From: Saprospiraceae bacterium
GTDB taxonomy: Bacteria > Bacteroidota > Bacteroidia > Chitinophagales > Saprospiraceae
Assembly: GCA_016710625.1 (NCBI GenBank)
Contig: JADJVK010000013.1
Coordinates: 45,725 to 109,724, forward strand
Direction of reading: 5' to 3'
DNA length: 64,000 bases
Numbering within the stretch: the stretch's first letter is position 1; every line of letters begins with the position of its first letter. Below, one piece after another: positions 1 through 10,036 of this stretch. The notes beneath the pieces were generated by a model. The model saw nothing but the letters and a program-made list of their open reading frames with translations, ran no database searches and was not told the origin of the DNA. A program made the translations under genes and the position numbers.

Positions 1-2145
1 ACGGTTAAAACACCTGAAGGTAAAGTTTCAGAATATTATGGAAACAGAACTTTCAATGAGGAAGTGATGAAATCTCTTTTAAGCCCTGAAGCTTTCCAGA
101 AAATCAGTCAGGCAATTCAGACAGGTTCGAAAATTGACAGAGATGCTGCTGATGAAGTGGCTGCGGCACTAAAATCTTGGGCAATTGGCAAAGGGGCTAC
201 CCATTACACCCACTGGTTCCAACCCTTAACTGGTGCGACTGCAGAGAAACATGATGCTTTTTTCGACATTGACCCTAGCAATGGAAAAGCAATTGAAAAA
301 TTTAAAGGTAGTGCATTAGTACAACAAGAACCAGATGCTTCTTCTTTCCCGAATGGGGGCATCAGAAATACTTTTGAAGCAAGAGGTTACACAGCTTGGG
401 ATCCTTCTTCTCCTGCTTTCATTATGGAAAATGCTGGAGGTACACATACCTTGTGTATCCCTTCCGTTTTTGTTTCTTACACTGGTGAAGCTTTGGATTA
501 TAAAACGCCATTATTAAAAGCTTTACATTTAGTAGATAAAGCGGCAACCGCTATCATGAAAGAATATTTTGATAGAAATGTAACTAAAGTGATTGCCACT
601 TTAGGAGCGGAGCAGGAATATTTCATAGTAGATAAAGCTTTATTTAATGCAAGACCCGATTTGTCAATGGCGGGAAGAACAGTTTTCGGACACATCCCAG
701 CCAAAGGGCAGCAGTTAGAAGACCACTATTTTGGGTCCATACCGAATCGAGTAAATGCTTTCATGGTGGATTTCGAGTTTGAAGCGATGAAATTGGGAAT
801 TCCTGTAAGAACTCGTCATAACGAGGTGGCACCTGGCCAATTTGAGGTAGCACCAACTTTTGAGGAAGTAAATTTGGCGGTTGACCACAATGCATTGTTG
901 ATGGATTTAATGTCAAAAGTGGCTGAAAAGCATGATTTGAAAGTACTTTTCCATGAAAAACCTTTTGCAGGGGTGAATGGAAGTGGAAAACATAATAACT
1001 GGAGTTTGAGTACCGATAATGGTGTAAATATTTTAGGACCTAGCTCTAAACCAAAAGAGAATTTTAGATTCATCACTTTTTTAGTCAATGTAGTTAAAGC
1101 TGTTCATGACAATGCTGATTTACTTAGAGCAAGTATCGCAACTGCTGGTAATGAGCATCGTTTGGGAGCAAATGAGGCTCCACCAGCTATAGTTTCTGTG
1201 TTTTTGGGTAGCGAATTGACAAGGGCTTTAGAAGAATTGGAGCAGCATTCTGAGATTTCTCTTGAAAAAGGCGATAATGTATATTTAAAATTGGGCATTA
1301 ATAAAATCCCATCTATTTTATTAGACAATACTGATAGAAACAGAACTTCACCTTTTGCTTTCACAGGTAACAAATTCGAATTTAGAGCGGTTGGTTCTTC
1401 TGCAAATTGTGCTTCGGCGATGATTATCATCAATACGATCATGGCGAATCAATTGAATCAGTTCAAATTGGATGTGGATGCAAGATTGGCAAATGGGGAG
1501 AAAAAGGAGTTAGCCATTGTTGAAGTATTAAAAGGTTATATTTCCAGTTCCAAAAAGATCTTATTTGAAGGAAATGGATATTCTGACGAATGGGTGGCAG
1601 AAGCAGCAAAAAGAGGCTTATCGAATATGAAATCTGCACCAGAAGCTTTAAGTGTGTATGTAAGAAAAGAGACCTTAGATTTGTTTGAAAGAAATAATAT
1701 CTTCAATCATAGAGAAATGGAGGCGAGATATGAAATCGAATTAGAGAATTATATCAAAAAAATCCAAATCGAGGCAAGGGTTATAGGTGACTTAGCCATC
1801 AATCAAGTAATTGCTGCATCCTTAAAATATCAAAGCAAATTGGCTAGCAACGTAAAAACATTGTTAGACATTGGTATGAAGAAAAAATCAGTGGAGTCCA
1901 CAATGACTATCATCGAAAACATATCTGATTACTGCTCTGAAATTCAGGATATGGTTGAAAAAATGATTGAAGCCAGAAAAAAGGCAAACAACGTGGAAGA
2001 CACTGTGAAGCGGGCAAAAATGTATTCCGAAGATGTCAAAGGCTATTTTGATAAAATCAGATACTTTGTGGACAAATTGGAATTCATTGTGGACGATGAA
2101 CTATGGCCACTAGTTAAATACAGAGAGTTATTAAATATCAAATAG
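1..2145 (+). CDS. glnN: Type III glutamine synthetase (GSIII), 5'-truncated by window edge
   Basis: Makes glutamine from glutamate, ammonia and ATP in the cytosol; GSIII is the large form common in Bacteroidota. The frame is open from base 1, and the residues before the apparent GTG at 64 (ending SEYYGNRTFNEEV) match the conserved GSIII N-terminus, so the true start lies upstream of the window. About 714 residues are visible against a usual 725-730. Signatures include NGSGKHNNWSLST (the glutamate/ATP-site loop), AGNEHRLGANEAPPA (GSIII signature) and DRNRTSPFAFTGNKFEFR near the C-terminal part of the catalytic core. The long helical C-terminal tail is also GSIII-like. A rho-independent terminator follows at once, so it ends its transcript. 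Identity is secure. Confidence 0.96.
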   Translation, partial: TVKTPEGKVSEYYGNRTFNEEVMKSLLSPEAFQKISQAIQTGSKIDRDAADEVAAALKSWAIGKGATHYTHWFQPLTGATAEKHDAFFDIDPSNGKAIEKFKGSALVQQEPDASSFPNGGIRNTFEARGYTAWDPSSPAFIMENAGGTHTLCIPSVFVSYTGEALDYKTPLLKALHLVDKAATAIMKEYFDRNVTKVIATLGAEQEYFIVDKALFNARPDLSMAGRTVFGHIPAKGQQLEDHYFGSIPNRVNAFMVDFEFEAMKLGIPVRTRHNEVAPGQFEVAPTFEEVNLAVDHNALLMDLMSKVAEKHDLKVLFHEKPFAGVNGSGKHNNWSLSTDNGVNILGPSSKPKENFRFITFLVNVVKAVHDNADLLRASIATAGNEHRLGANEAPPAIVSVFLGSELTRALEELEQHSEISLEKGDNVYLKLGINKIPSILLDNTDRNRTSPFAFTGNKFEFRAVGSSANCASAMIIINTIMANQLNQFKLDVDARLANGEKKELAIVEVLKGYISSSKKILFEGNGYSDEWVAEAAKRGLSNMKSAPEALSVYVRKETLDLFERNNIFNHREMEARYEIELENYIKKIQIEARVIGDLAINQVIAASLKYQSKLASNVKTLLDIGMKKKSVESTMTIIENISDYCSEIQDMVEKMIEARKKANNVEDTVKRAKMYSEDVKGYFDKIRYFVDKLEFIVDDELWPLVKYRELLNIK

Positions 2146-2162
2146 TTTGAATTTAAAATGTC

Positions 2163-2200
2163 AAAAGCCTGATGGAAGATTGTTTCTGTCAGGCTTTTTT
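2163..2200 (+). terminator. Rho-independent terminator after glnN
   Basis: A perfect 10-bp stem (AAAAGCCTGA at 2163-2172 with TCAGGCTTTT at 2189-2198) and a 16-base loop, running into a T tract, 17 bases after the glutamine synthetase stop. Confidence 0.85.
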
Positions 2201-2456
2201 GGAGTTGTTGAGTTGTGGAGTTGTTGAGTTGTGGATTTGTTGAATTGGGAATTTGAATAAATTTGGTGAATTGGTGAAGATGTGAAGTAGATAGATGTGT
2301 TAATTTAAGTATTTGTATGATTTGTTAAAGTTGTAACTTACAATTCGGGATTCACAAATCAACAAAAACACAATTCAACAAACAAACACCCAATAAACAA
2401 AAAACTAAACAAATAAACTCCCGATTATTCGGGATAAACAAATCAACACATAAACC
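2201..2456. repeat. Low-complexity intergenic spacer with 16-nt tandem repeat and inverted arms
   Basis: No gene is seen in this 256-base stretch. It opens with two exact copies of the 16-mer GGAGTTGTTGAGTTGT (2201-2216, 2217-2232) and a degenerate third (2233-2246). The left half is G/T-rich and the right half C/A-rich, so the two arms are partly complementary: TTTGTTGAATTG near 2237 is the exact inverse of CAATTCAACAAA at 2371-2382. A small hairpin, CCCGATTATTCGGG, sits near 2421-2434. It lies between convergent genes, so it may act as a spacer or terminator, but no function is shown. Confidence 0.6.
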
Positions 2457-3337
2457 TTATTTTTTCAATTTATTCAATACCAACAACTTATAATAATTGA
2501 AGCAAAATAAATTGCCATAGCCAACAATAAGGATTTTTTCTAGGAGTTTTTGGAAAGGAAGATTTATGAAATAAAATATTTTGGATATACCCATTTTTTC
2601 AATTTTGGACTGAAAACGGAGTAATTTAATTTCATTGAAATCAAATTGGTCTTTGTATTTTTCTTGAATTTTTACCAAATTCTCAATTCCTTGTTTGGTT
2701 TTTTGTAGAAAAATAGCATTCGAATCAAACACGGTATTGATGACAGGATTGTCTATTTGATCGACTTTTATTCCATTTTTTCTTAAATTCATCCCCATCA
2801 ATGTATCTTCGTGCCCATAACCTTTTATCGATTCGTCAAAAGGAAAATGTTTCAAAATTGCTTTTTTTATTAAGAAGTTTCTAGTGATAAAAATCAAATT
2901 TTCATGACGGTATTTGGCATCTGATTCCTCCACTTCCTTGCTGTAAATCCATCTCAAATTGTAATTCCTTTCAGGTTTTTGGATATTACTTTTACTCCCA
3001 CCACAAACTACATCTCCCCAACCTCTTGGATCCAATCAATATAATTACTTAAAAATGAGTCTGGTACACTTACATCACAGTCGAGAAATAATAAATATTC
3101 GTGTTGAGCATATTGCAAAAAGAGATTTCTTATTTTAGATCTCCCAATATTTTCACTCAATTCAATATTTACTACTTTGGATGCAATCGATTGATTTTTA
3201 GCAAGAATTTCTTGGTTAGATGCATCATCAATCAACACTATTTCAATAGGAACCTCCAATGACATCATTTGTCGATGCAATTCATCCACTAATTCTACTA
3301 CAACCTCATTGAAAACAGGAATACAAATCGACAACAT
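2457..3337 (-). CDS. Family 2 glycosyltransferase, one-base frameshift near 3015
   Basis: A GT-A fold transferase that moves a sugar from a nucleotide sugar to an acceptor, probably for a surface glycan. The N-terminal half (3008-3337) begins MLSICIPVFNE and carries DDAS at residues 37-40 and the metal-binding DCD at 86-88. The C-terminal half (2457-3035, other frame) carries GHEDTLMG, the usual ED motif. The two overlap at a run of four G on the coding strand. One more G gives an uninterrupted 293-residue protein with the normal domain order. The C-terminal 60 residues are hydrophobic/aromatic and may associate with the membrane. Sugar specificity cannot be read. Confidence 0.82.
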
Positions 3338-3362
3338 TAATTATTGATTATCAAAATATTAA

Positions 3363-3899
3363 CTACTTTAATTTTTTCAAAACCAAAGTAACATCTTTAT
3401 TTACTAAATGAAATTCTTTGCTAGATTTTGCTTCTAAATCAAACTCCTGCTGGATTTTCCCTTCTTTATCATAAATGCAAAATTTGCCATTTTCCACTCC
3501 CCATTTAACACCTTTTGAAGAAAAATCAATATTTGTTGAAGAATTGTAGGCAATGGTACCATCTTCATTTAACGTCACCTCCATATCCACCATTTTAACG
3601 ATTGAATCTGCCAAACCAATGCCTAAAGAAGCTGCTCCTGTTGCGATTTTTGCAACGCCATCCACAATTGAAGAAATTCCCTGCCTCAAATCCTCATCTT
3701 CAATATCTTTTTGAATATCCGCTTTTGCTTTCTCGATATCCTCTTTTGCTCCGTTCAACGATTTATTGATTTCATCTTTTTTATCACTTGCCAAATCAAC
3801 TGAAACTTTATAAGTTCCAACTAGTGATTTTTGTTTAATATTATCCATTTTGCAAGCAAAAAAAGAGCTAAAAATTAATGCAATTACTAAAATTCTCAT
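3363..3899 (-). CDS. Putative lipoprotein of unknown function
   Basis: 178 residues. A short signal peptide ends in a lipobox (SSFFAC, Cys16), so it is probably anchored in the outer or inner membrane. Residues about 45-70 are highly charged and helical (Lys/Glu/Asp-rich). A Gly/Ala-rich hydrophobic stretch follows (about 85-105). The C-terminal 70 residues are beta-rich, and the general layout recalls lipocalin-like bacterial lipoproteins. I do not recognise a named family. It sits 25 bases downstream of the glycosyltransferase start on the same strand, so co-transcription is possible. Confidence 0.6.
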   Translation of the reverse strand: MRILVIALIFSSFFACKMDNIKQKSLVGTYKVSVDLASDKKDEINKSLNGAKEDIEKAKADIQKDIEDEDLRQGISSIVDGVAKIATGAASLGIGLADSIVKMVDMEVTLNEDGTIAYNSSTNIDFSSKGVKWGVENGKFCIYDKEGKIQQEFDLEAKSSKEFHLVNKDVTLVLKKLK

Positions 3900-4190
3900 G
3901 GTTTTTTTCTTTCAAATATAATCCATTATTAATGATAACTGATATTTATTAGATAAAATAATATTTTTTCAGGATGAATTACTGACAAATAGTCTTTTAT
4001 ATGTCATTTTCAAATTTTATTTTTTTTAAATTACGCTATTTAGGTAAAAAATATCATCTTTGTTGAATACATTTTCTCGAAAATTGTATCTATATTGATT
4101 ACACAAAAACTTTGTTCTAAAAGGAATTCAAAAGTACCTTTTCAAATTTTGTGCAATCGAAATTAAAGTATTCAATCTTATTTATATATT
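3900..4190. other. Divergent intergenic region, no gene seen
   Basis: 291 bases of AT-rich DNA between the lipoprotein (minus) and the GH92 gene (plus). CATCTTTG near 4058 differs by one base from the Bacteroidota -7 box TAnnTTTG, but no good partner is seen upstream of it. Nothing else stands out. Confidence 0.4.
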
Positions 4191-7108
4191 ATGAAAAAAT
4201 TCATTTTATTTTTCTATCTATTTGTTAATCAATTGGTTAATGCACAATCCGATCTTTACGAATTGGTCAATCCTTTCATAGGTACTGGTGGACATGGACA
4301 TACTTATCCAGGTGCTAGCTTACCATTCGGAATGGTTCAGCTAAGCCCAGATACTCGACTGACTGGTTGGGACGGATGTAGTGGCTATCATTATTCTGAT
4401 ACAGATATCTATGGATTTTCTCATACCCATTTGAGTGGGACTGGGATTGAGGATTATTGCGATATTCTTTTGCAACCGACCACTGGTGATGTGGCTTGGA
4501 TAAATGAAAGCTACAAATCTGCTTTTTCCCACAAAAATGAGGAAGCTCATGCTGGATATTATAAAGTAAAATTGGATAAATATAATATTGATGTGGAGCT
4601 AACTTCCACATTAAGGACTGGTATTCATCAATATACATATCCAAAAAATGCTAAATCGACTAATATATTATTGGATTTATACCATAGAGATATAGTCTTA
4701 AATTCTTCTTTGAAAATAGTAGATGATTATACCATCACTGGGCTTCGACAGTCAAAATCTTGGGCACAAAACCAGTATGTTTTTTTTGCGATGAAATTCT
4801 CTAAACCCATAAAATCTTTTGTGGTTCAGAATGGAATTAAGACAAATTCAGATAAGTCAAACGTTGGACAATCATTGAAAGCCTATTTCACATTTGAGTT
4901 AGATAAAAGTAGAAAATTAGTCACCCAAGTCGCAATTAGTGGTGTGGACGAAGCAGGTGCATTAAAGAATTTAAAAGCTGAATCTGTAGAAAACAATTTT
5001 GATAAAGCAAGAAAAAATGCTGAAAATCAATGGAATACGGAGCTTGGCAAAATAAAAGTAAGTGGTGGATCTAAAGAAAACAAATCGTATTTTACACCTC
5101 ATTATATCATACTTTATTGAACCCAAATCTTTACCAAGATGTGGATGGACAATACAGAGGAACTGATTTGAAAATCCATAAAACTGAGGGATATACCAAT
5201 TATAGTGTCTTTTCACTTTGGGATACTTATAGGGCTCTGCATCCTTTAATGACCATCATCAATCGAAATAAAACTGTCGATTGGGTAAAAACATTTTTAG
5301 ATCAAGATGAAAAAGGAGGCATGCTTCCAGTATGGGAATTAAGTGGTAATGAAACCAATTGCATGATTGGATACCATTCAGCCTCAGTAATTTATGATGC
5401 CTACAAAAAGGGAATTACGAATTTTAATGCAAGAGCAGCCCTTTTTGCCATGCTAAGATATGCAGAAAGCAAAAAAGTTGGATTGTCTCAATATACAAAA
5501 GAAGGCTTTATCTCGAATGATTTCGAATCTGAATCCGTGTCCAAAATGCTAGAATATGCTTACGATGATTGGTGTATCGCTATGTTAGCCAAGGACTTAG
5601 GAGAGTCGGACACCTACAGTAGATTTATTGCAAGAGCTCAAAATTATAAAAATGCTTTTGACCAAAAAACTAAATTTATGAGAGGCAAGTTAGGGGCGAT
5701 TTGGTACTCACCATTCGATCCGAAAGAAATCAACAATTTCTTTACAGAAGGTAATAGTTGGCAATATTCCTTCTCTGTCCCTCAAGATATCAAAGGCATG
5801 ATTGAATTGTATGGAGGCAAGAAAAGTTTTGAGCAAAAATTGAATGAATTATTTTCTACAGACTCCAAAACAACCGGAAGAGACCAAAGTGATGTCACTG
5901 GACTTATTGGACAATATGCTCATGGCAACGAACCAAGCCATCACATTGCTTTTTTGTATTATTTCTTGGGAAAACCTAATTTGACTCAAAATCTAGTAAA
6001 TCAGATTAACCAGAATTTTTATACCAATAATCCTGATGGTTTGATTGGCAATGAGGATTGTGGGCAAATGAGTGCTTGGAATGTATTGACTACCATAGGT
6101 TTATATGACATTTGTCCAGGAAATGGCAATTACCTAATGTTGGTTCCACAATTTGATAAAATAACCCTAAATTTAGAAAATGGAAAAAAATGGGAAATTG
6201 AAGTAAAAAAGGCATCATCAAACTCAAAATATATAGACAAAGTGATGATTAACAATGGAAACTACACCTTGTCATATTTGAATTACAATAAAATCAATGA
6301 AGGGGGTAAAATCGTCTATTATTTAGTCGATCAACCTAGTGAGTGGGGTACTCAGGAATTTGCAATTCCATATTCTGAAATTGATGCAACTTTAGTAAAA
6401 GTTCCTGTTTTCAACACTGATTCGAAGAAGTTCAGGGGAGAAAAGTTAATTGAAATCGAATCGACAGAGCCCAATAGTAAACTATTTTATGTGATAGTTA
6501 CTAATAATATAGAACCGAAAAGGTTTGAATATAAAGAATATGAAAAACCTTTTTACATCACTGAAACATGTAAAGTTTATACTTATTGCAAAAAAGGTAG
6601 AAATTCTTCACAATTCATTCACCAAAAATTTTATAAAATCCCGTCCGATAAATCCATTAAAATATTATCTGATGTAAATCCAATGTACACCGCTGGAGGA
6701 CCAGATGCTTTGATAGATGGAATAGTTGGAGAAACAAACTTCAAAACAGGGGATTGGCAAAGTTATGTGGGCACTGATTTTACAGCAATCATAGACCTAA
6801 AGGAGCCTAGACAAGTGAATCAGCTATCTATCCATGTACTGCAAGATGTTGGGGCTTGGATTTGGATGCCCAAATATGTACAATTTTTCAGTAGTGATGA
6901 TGGGGTGAACTTTAAAGAAATTGGGCAAGAAGACAATGCTGTTTCAGATAAAAATTATACTCCTACTCAACAAAATTTAGGAGGAAAAGCTGATGTAAAA
7001 ACCAGATTTATCAAAATATTTGCAAAAAATTATGGTAATGTTCCTGACTGGCATCCTGGCAAAGGGGGAAAAGCTCATTTATTTATTGATGAAATAATTG
7101 TAAATTAA
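4191..7108 (+). CDS. GH92 alpha-1,2-mannosidase, one-base frameshift at 5090-5093
   Basis: Exported alpha-mannosidase that trims mannose from N-glycan-like or mannan substrates. Signal peptide at residues 1-19 (ending VNAQ). The GH92 N-terminal beta-sandwich (VNPFIGTGGHGHTYPGAS) and catalytic helical domain follow, with the family motif GNEDCGQMSAW carrying the acidic catalytic residues. After the catalytic part come a chitobiase-C-like module (about residues 760-840) and a discoidin/F5-8C-like C-terminus. The frame breaks in a run of four T; a fifth T restores FYTSLYHTLLNPNLYQDVDG and a 972-residue protein. The first half ends at 5120 and the second can be read from 5117. No SusC/SusD pair is nearby, so this is not a typical polysaccharide-utilisation locus. 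Confidence 0.9.
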
Positions 7109-7172
7109 TTGTTATTTTGTGACTATCTATAATAATAACGTATTAAAGATATAACAAATAAATATTAATTTT

Positions 7173-7988
7173 ATGGAGAAGTATTTTGATATACAGAACA
7201 TGACTTCTGTAATAATGGCTTATTTGCCAAAAGTCATTGGTGCAATTCTTACCATTATCATTGGATTCTGGATTGCCAAAGTTGTTTCAAAAATTATTCA
7301 AAAAGCCCTTTTGAGGAATCATGTTGACACTGGAGTTCAAAAATTCCTTTGCTCACTGGTTAGTACTGGTATCAAAATCATGACAATGATTGCTGCAGCA
7401 GGAATGTTCGGTTTCGAAACTACCTCATTTGTTGCTATCATCAGTGCTCTAGCATTTTCAGTAGGATTAGCTCTTCAAGGAAGCCTTGGTCATTTTGCAA
7501 GTGGCGTTTTATTGCTTGTTTTCAAACCATTTAAAACTGGAGATTTAGTTGAAATTGGAGGCGGAAAAACAGGAACTGTTTGTGACATTCAGATCTTTAA
7601 TACAGTTTTAGAAACGCTAGACAATAAAAGAATTATCATTCCAAATGGTGTCATTACAAGTAATGTGATAACCAATATTTCTGGTCAAGGTACTATTGGA
7701 GTGGAGCTAAGCTTCAAAATAGGACATGAAAACAATATTGAAACTGTAAGAAAAATTATTTGTGATGTAGCAAATAGCTGCCCTTATGTTTTGAAAGATC
7801 CTGCTACAACAGTTTCAGTTGCTTCTTTAGATGATAATATGGTAAAACTAGCGACTAGACCTTTTTGCAACAGTGATAAATATTGGGATACGTACTTTTA
7901 TATAAATGAAGGAGTGAAAGTTGCTTTCGATAAAGCTGGAATTAAAATGCCAACTCCGGGTATGAATATAAATTTAATAAAAGAATAG
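7173..7988 (+). CDS. mscS: Small-conductance mechanosensitive channel (MscS family)
   Basis: Heptameric inner-membrane tension valve that releases solutes on osmotic downshock. 271 residues, close to the E. coli MscS length. Three transmembrane segments (about 15-40, 60-80, 85-115). The pore helix TM3 is recognisable as ALAFSVGLALQGSLGHFASG with its Gly/Ala packing pattern, followed by LLLVFKPFKTGD and the beta-domain signature IIIPNG. The C-terminal alpha/beta domain is present. It stands alone, 64 bases after the mannosidase, and is followed by a strong hairpin. Confidence 0.93.
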   Translation: MEKYFDIQNMTSVIMAYLPKVIGAILTIIIGFWIAKVVSKIIQKALLRNHVDTGVQKFLCSLVSTGIKIMTMIAAAGMFGFETTSFVAIISALAFSVGLALQGSLGHFASGVLLLVFKPFKTGDLVEIGGGKTGTVCDIQIFNTVLETLDNKRIIIPNGVITSNVITNISGQGTIGVELSFKIGHENNIETVRKIICDVANSCPYVLKDPATTVSVASLDDNMVKLATRPFCNSDKYWDTYFYINEGVKVAFDKAGIKMPTPGMNINLIKE

Positions 7989-8005
7989 ATTTGATTGCTA
8001 TAATA

Positions 8006-8047
8006 AAACTGGTGTCTGAATCTTTAAAAAATTCAGGCACCGTTTTA
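8006..8047. terminator. Bidirectional terminator between mscS and the DUF5777 gene
   Basis: A long imperfect stem (AAAACTGGTGTCTGAAT at 8006-8022 with ATTCAGGCACCGTTTT at 8032-8047; one mismatch and one bulge) flanked by A on the left and T on the right. It lies in the 67-base gap between convergent genes, so it can serve both. Confidence 0.75.
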
Positions 8048-8055
8048 TCTATATT

Positions 8056-8943
8056 TTAGTTATCCAAATTTTTTGGTTTGTACACTGTAAATACTCTTGA
8101 AACATTAAATCCAAATCGTATATCTCCATTGCTCCACTTTCCAGTAGTTTCTGTCAACACATTTCTTGTATCTGTTCCGCTAGAATTCGTAAAGAATAAT
8201 TGGAAAACATGTCCACCTGTCTCAATATCAAAACCTATAGAAAGTGAATTGACATATGCTGAAGATAATTGATTTGGAAGGTTATAGAAATATTCTACAT
8301 TAACTGCAATCCTTTTGCTCAACTTTTGTCTTGCACCGATTCCAATTAAATATACATCATTCTTTTCAGCTTTCGTTTTCACGTAATTTCTATGCACTAA
8401 AGTTGGCATTAATTGAACTGTAGTTCCTTCGCCAAATTTTCTTGCAATCAACAATTGATGTGTATAATAAGCTCTTAACCAATCTCTTGACAAATATGCA
8501 ATGTCACTAGTTTTAGCAGTTTTATAATCCATCGTTGCAGCATAACTTAGACTGATAGGCATATTTCTAGCACCAGTTGATTGACGAAGAATTTTATATT
8601 TCAAAAAGCCATCATAGACTTTTTCATAACTATTTCTACCCACACCAATATTCAATCTATCGGTTAATCCATACTCAAAACCAAAACGGATAAAAGCTTG
8701 ATCGATACCAAACAAATCATAAAAGCCGCCATTTAGGGGACCAAAACGGTGATTTATTTTAAAATCCAAAACACCTTTTGAATTATTTTCGATAGATAAA
8801 GTATTGATTATCCTAGTAGTTTTGAAAGAAGCAGTTGCATAATCTATTGTTTTTTCTTCACCCAATAATGACAACATATCATCTTGAGCATTGACAACAA
8901 TAAATCCACAAGCAACTAAAATGAAGGTATAAATTTTTTTCAT
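8056..8943 (-). CDS. DUF5777-family outer-membrane beta-barrel protein
   Basis: 295 residues with a signal peptide (about 1-19, ending VNAQ). The body has alternating polar/hydrophobic strands and ends in an aromatic-rich strand, as in outer-membrane barrels. The segment from RIINTLSIENNSKGVLDFKI to the LFGIDQAFIRFGFEYGLTDRLNIGVGR region is typical of DUF5777. In Bacteroidota this family often sits with YceI proteins and c-type cytochromes, as here: YceI is 62 bases upstream and the cytochrome lipoprotein next to that, on the same strand. The function is not known to me; a role in a periplasmic redox or quinone/lipid-carrier process is only an inference from the neighbours. Confidence 0.75.
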   Translation of the reverse strand: MKKIYTFILVACGFIVVNAQDDMLSLLGEEKTIDYATASFKTTRIINTLSIENNSKGVLDFKINHRFGPLNGGFYDLFGIDQAFIRFGFEYGLTDRLNIGVGRNSYEKVYDGFLKYKILRQSTGARNMPISLSYAATMDYKTAKTSDIAYLSRDWLRAYYTHQLLIARKFGEGTTVQLMPTLVHRNYVKTKAEKNDVYLIGIGARQKLSKRIAVNVEYFYNLPNQLSSAYVNSLSIGFDIETGGHVFQLFFTNSSGTDTRNVLTETTGKWSNGDIRFGFNVSRVFTVYKPKNLDN

Positions 8944-8958
8944 ATTATATAAAATATT

Positions 8959-8990
8959 GAATCCGACAAGGGTTCAATCTTGTCGGATTC
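8959..8990 (-). promoter_or_regulatory. Perfect 12-bp hairpin between yceI and the DUF5777 gene
   Basis: GAATCCGACAAG (8959-8970) and CTTGTCGGATTC (8979-8990) form a perfect stem with an 8-base loop. On the minus strand it lies just after the YceI stop and is followed by an AT-rich stretch that ends at the DUF5777 start codon (8943). It could attenuate transcription between the two genes or stabilise the YceI mRNA 3' end. Confidence 0.65.
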
Positions 8991-9005
8991 GATTAAATGA
9001 TTAAT

Positions 9006-9554
9006 TTATTTTAAATTTTCATAACTTGCTATTACCTCTATTTTAGCGGTTTTAGCAATCTTGTCTTTTACTAAAGATGGAATTTCGATATTATAATCCG
9101 CAACTTCAATATTGAATTTCGTATTAGCATCCACTTTTCCATTTTTCACCACCAAATCAGCATTTGAAGTAATTGGTTTTGTAACGCCATGAATTGTCAA
9201 ATCTCCACTAATTTTAGCTGTGTATTTTCCATCTTTAGACCAATTTATATCAGCTAAATTAGCAATTTTGCCTTTAAAAGTTGCTTTAGGAAATTTGTTG
9301 GATTCCATATAATTTTCATTAAAATGTTCTTCCATCAAAGCTTTATCAAATTTGATACTTTTCACTAATATAGCAAATTCTAAATTTCCAGAAGTTTTAT
9401 CAATTACACTAGATGCAGTATTCGTTTTCCCAGCGATTGGTTCAGCACTTGATGATGCAGTGAACTTCACAATTCCTTTCTTTGTAAATATTTTTTGTGC
9501 AGACAAATTAAACACTAATCCAATTGCACCCACCAAAAACATTAACTTTTTCAT
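9006..9554 (-). CDS. yceI: YceI-family periplasmic protein (lipocalin-like)
   Basis: 182 residues. Signal peptide 1-19 (ending LSAQ), then the YceI beta-barrel, which in known members binds isoprenoids such as polyprenyl or quinone-type lipids. Family features seen: the FTASSSAEPIAGKTNTASSVID opening, an HFNENYMES loop, FPKATFKGKI, and GDLTIHGVTKPI in the second half. It is a paralogue of the YceI protein at 13547-14092, with the same length and loop order. It lies between the cytochrome lipoprotein (upstream by 22 bases) and the DUF5777 barrel, almost certainly in one transcript. Confidence 0.92.
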   Translation of the reverse strand: MKKLMFLVGAIGLVFNLSAQKIFTKKGIVKFTASSSAEPIAGKTNTASSVIDKTSGNLEFAILVKSIKFDKALMEEHFNENYMESNKFPKATFKGKIANLADINWSKDGKYTAKISGDLTIHGVTKPITSNADLVVKNGKVDANTKFNIEVADYNIEIPSLVKDKIAKTAKIEVIASYENLK

Positions 9555-9576
9555 TTTCAGACGATTTAAATTTTAT

Positions 9577-9933
9577 TTAATTGTTTGGAGCTCCATCAGA
9601 GATCCATTTTTGTATTTTTGAAATATCGCAATCACTCAACTTTGCTGATCCTTTTGGCATTGGAGAAAATCCAACTTGGTTTATTGAACCAATTAACGAA
9701 CCATTATCAACATATTTTTTAACATTATCATATCCTTCTAAAGTAATACCTCCTTGCAAACTAGCATCACTATGACAACTAGTACAATAATCTGTTAATA
9801 CTTTATTTACTGTAATACTGTATGTTACATTAGTAGTATCACAGTTTGCTGTACCTAGTAAATCTTCAGCATTATTATAATAGCATGAACCAAAAAAGCT
9901 AATTGCTAAAACAAACATCAATATTTTCTTCAT
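9577..9933 (-). CDS. Small c-type cytochrome lipoprotein
   Basis: 118 residues. A lipobox (FFGSC, Cys17) ends a short signal peptide. One haem-attachment motif, CTSCH, is at about residues 50-54. FSPMPKG further on supplies a likely axial methionine, the layout of class I cytochrome c domains such as those in 'planctomycete-type' or Bacteroidota sorbosone-dehydrogenase-linked proteins. It is first in the three-gene set with YceI and DUF5777. Likely a periplasmic electron carrier; its partner is not in the window. Confidence 0.82.
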   Translation of the reverse strand: MKKILMFVLAISFFGSCYYNNAEDLLGTANCDTTNVTYSITVNKVLTDYCTSCHSDASLQGGITLEGYDNVKKYVDNGSLIGSINQVGFSPMPKGSAKLSDCDISKIQKWISDGAPNN

Positions 9934-10036
9934 AATTTAATATTCTATATTTAATTAATAATTCAAAGTTAGAAGATTCAGCATATTATATAAAATATAA
10001 ATATCTGAAACCGTAATTTTAGTGTTTAAAGTAGTA

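Noticed and set aside
2201..2246. CRISPR-like repeat
   Set aside because: The copies are directly adjacent with no spacers, and no cas genes are nearby.
3900..4190. Strong promoter for the GH92 gene
   Set aside because: The best -7 candidate has a mismatch and no -33 partner was seen.
4315..4644. Antisense open frame in the mannosidase gene
   Set aside because: It is the mirror of conserved GH92 coding sequence with no start context or family match.
8959..8990. tRNA-like element (GGTTCAATC inside a stem)
   Set aside because: Only a single hairpin is present; there is no cloverleaf or anticodon arm.
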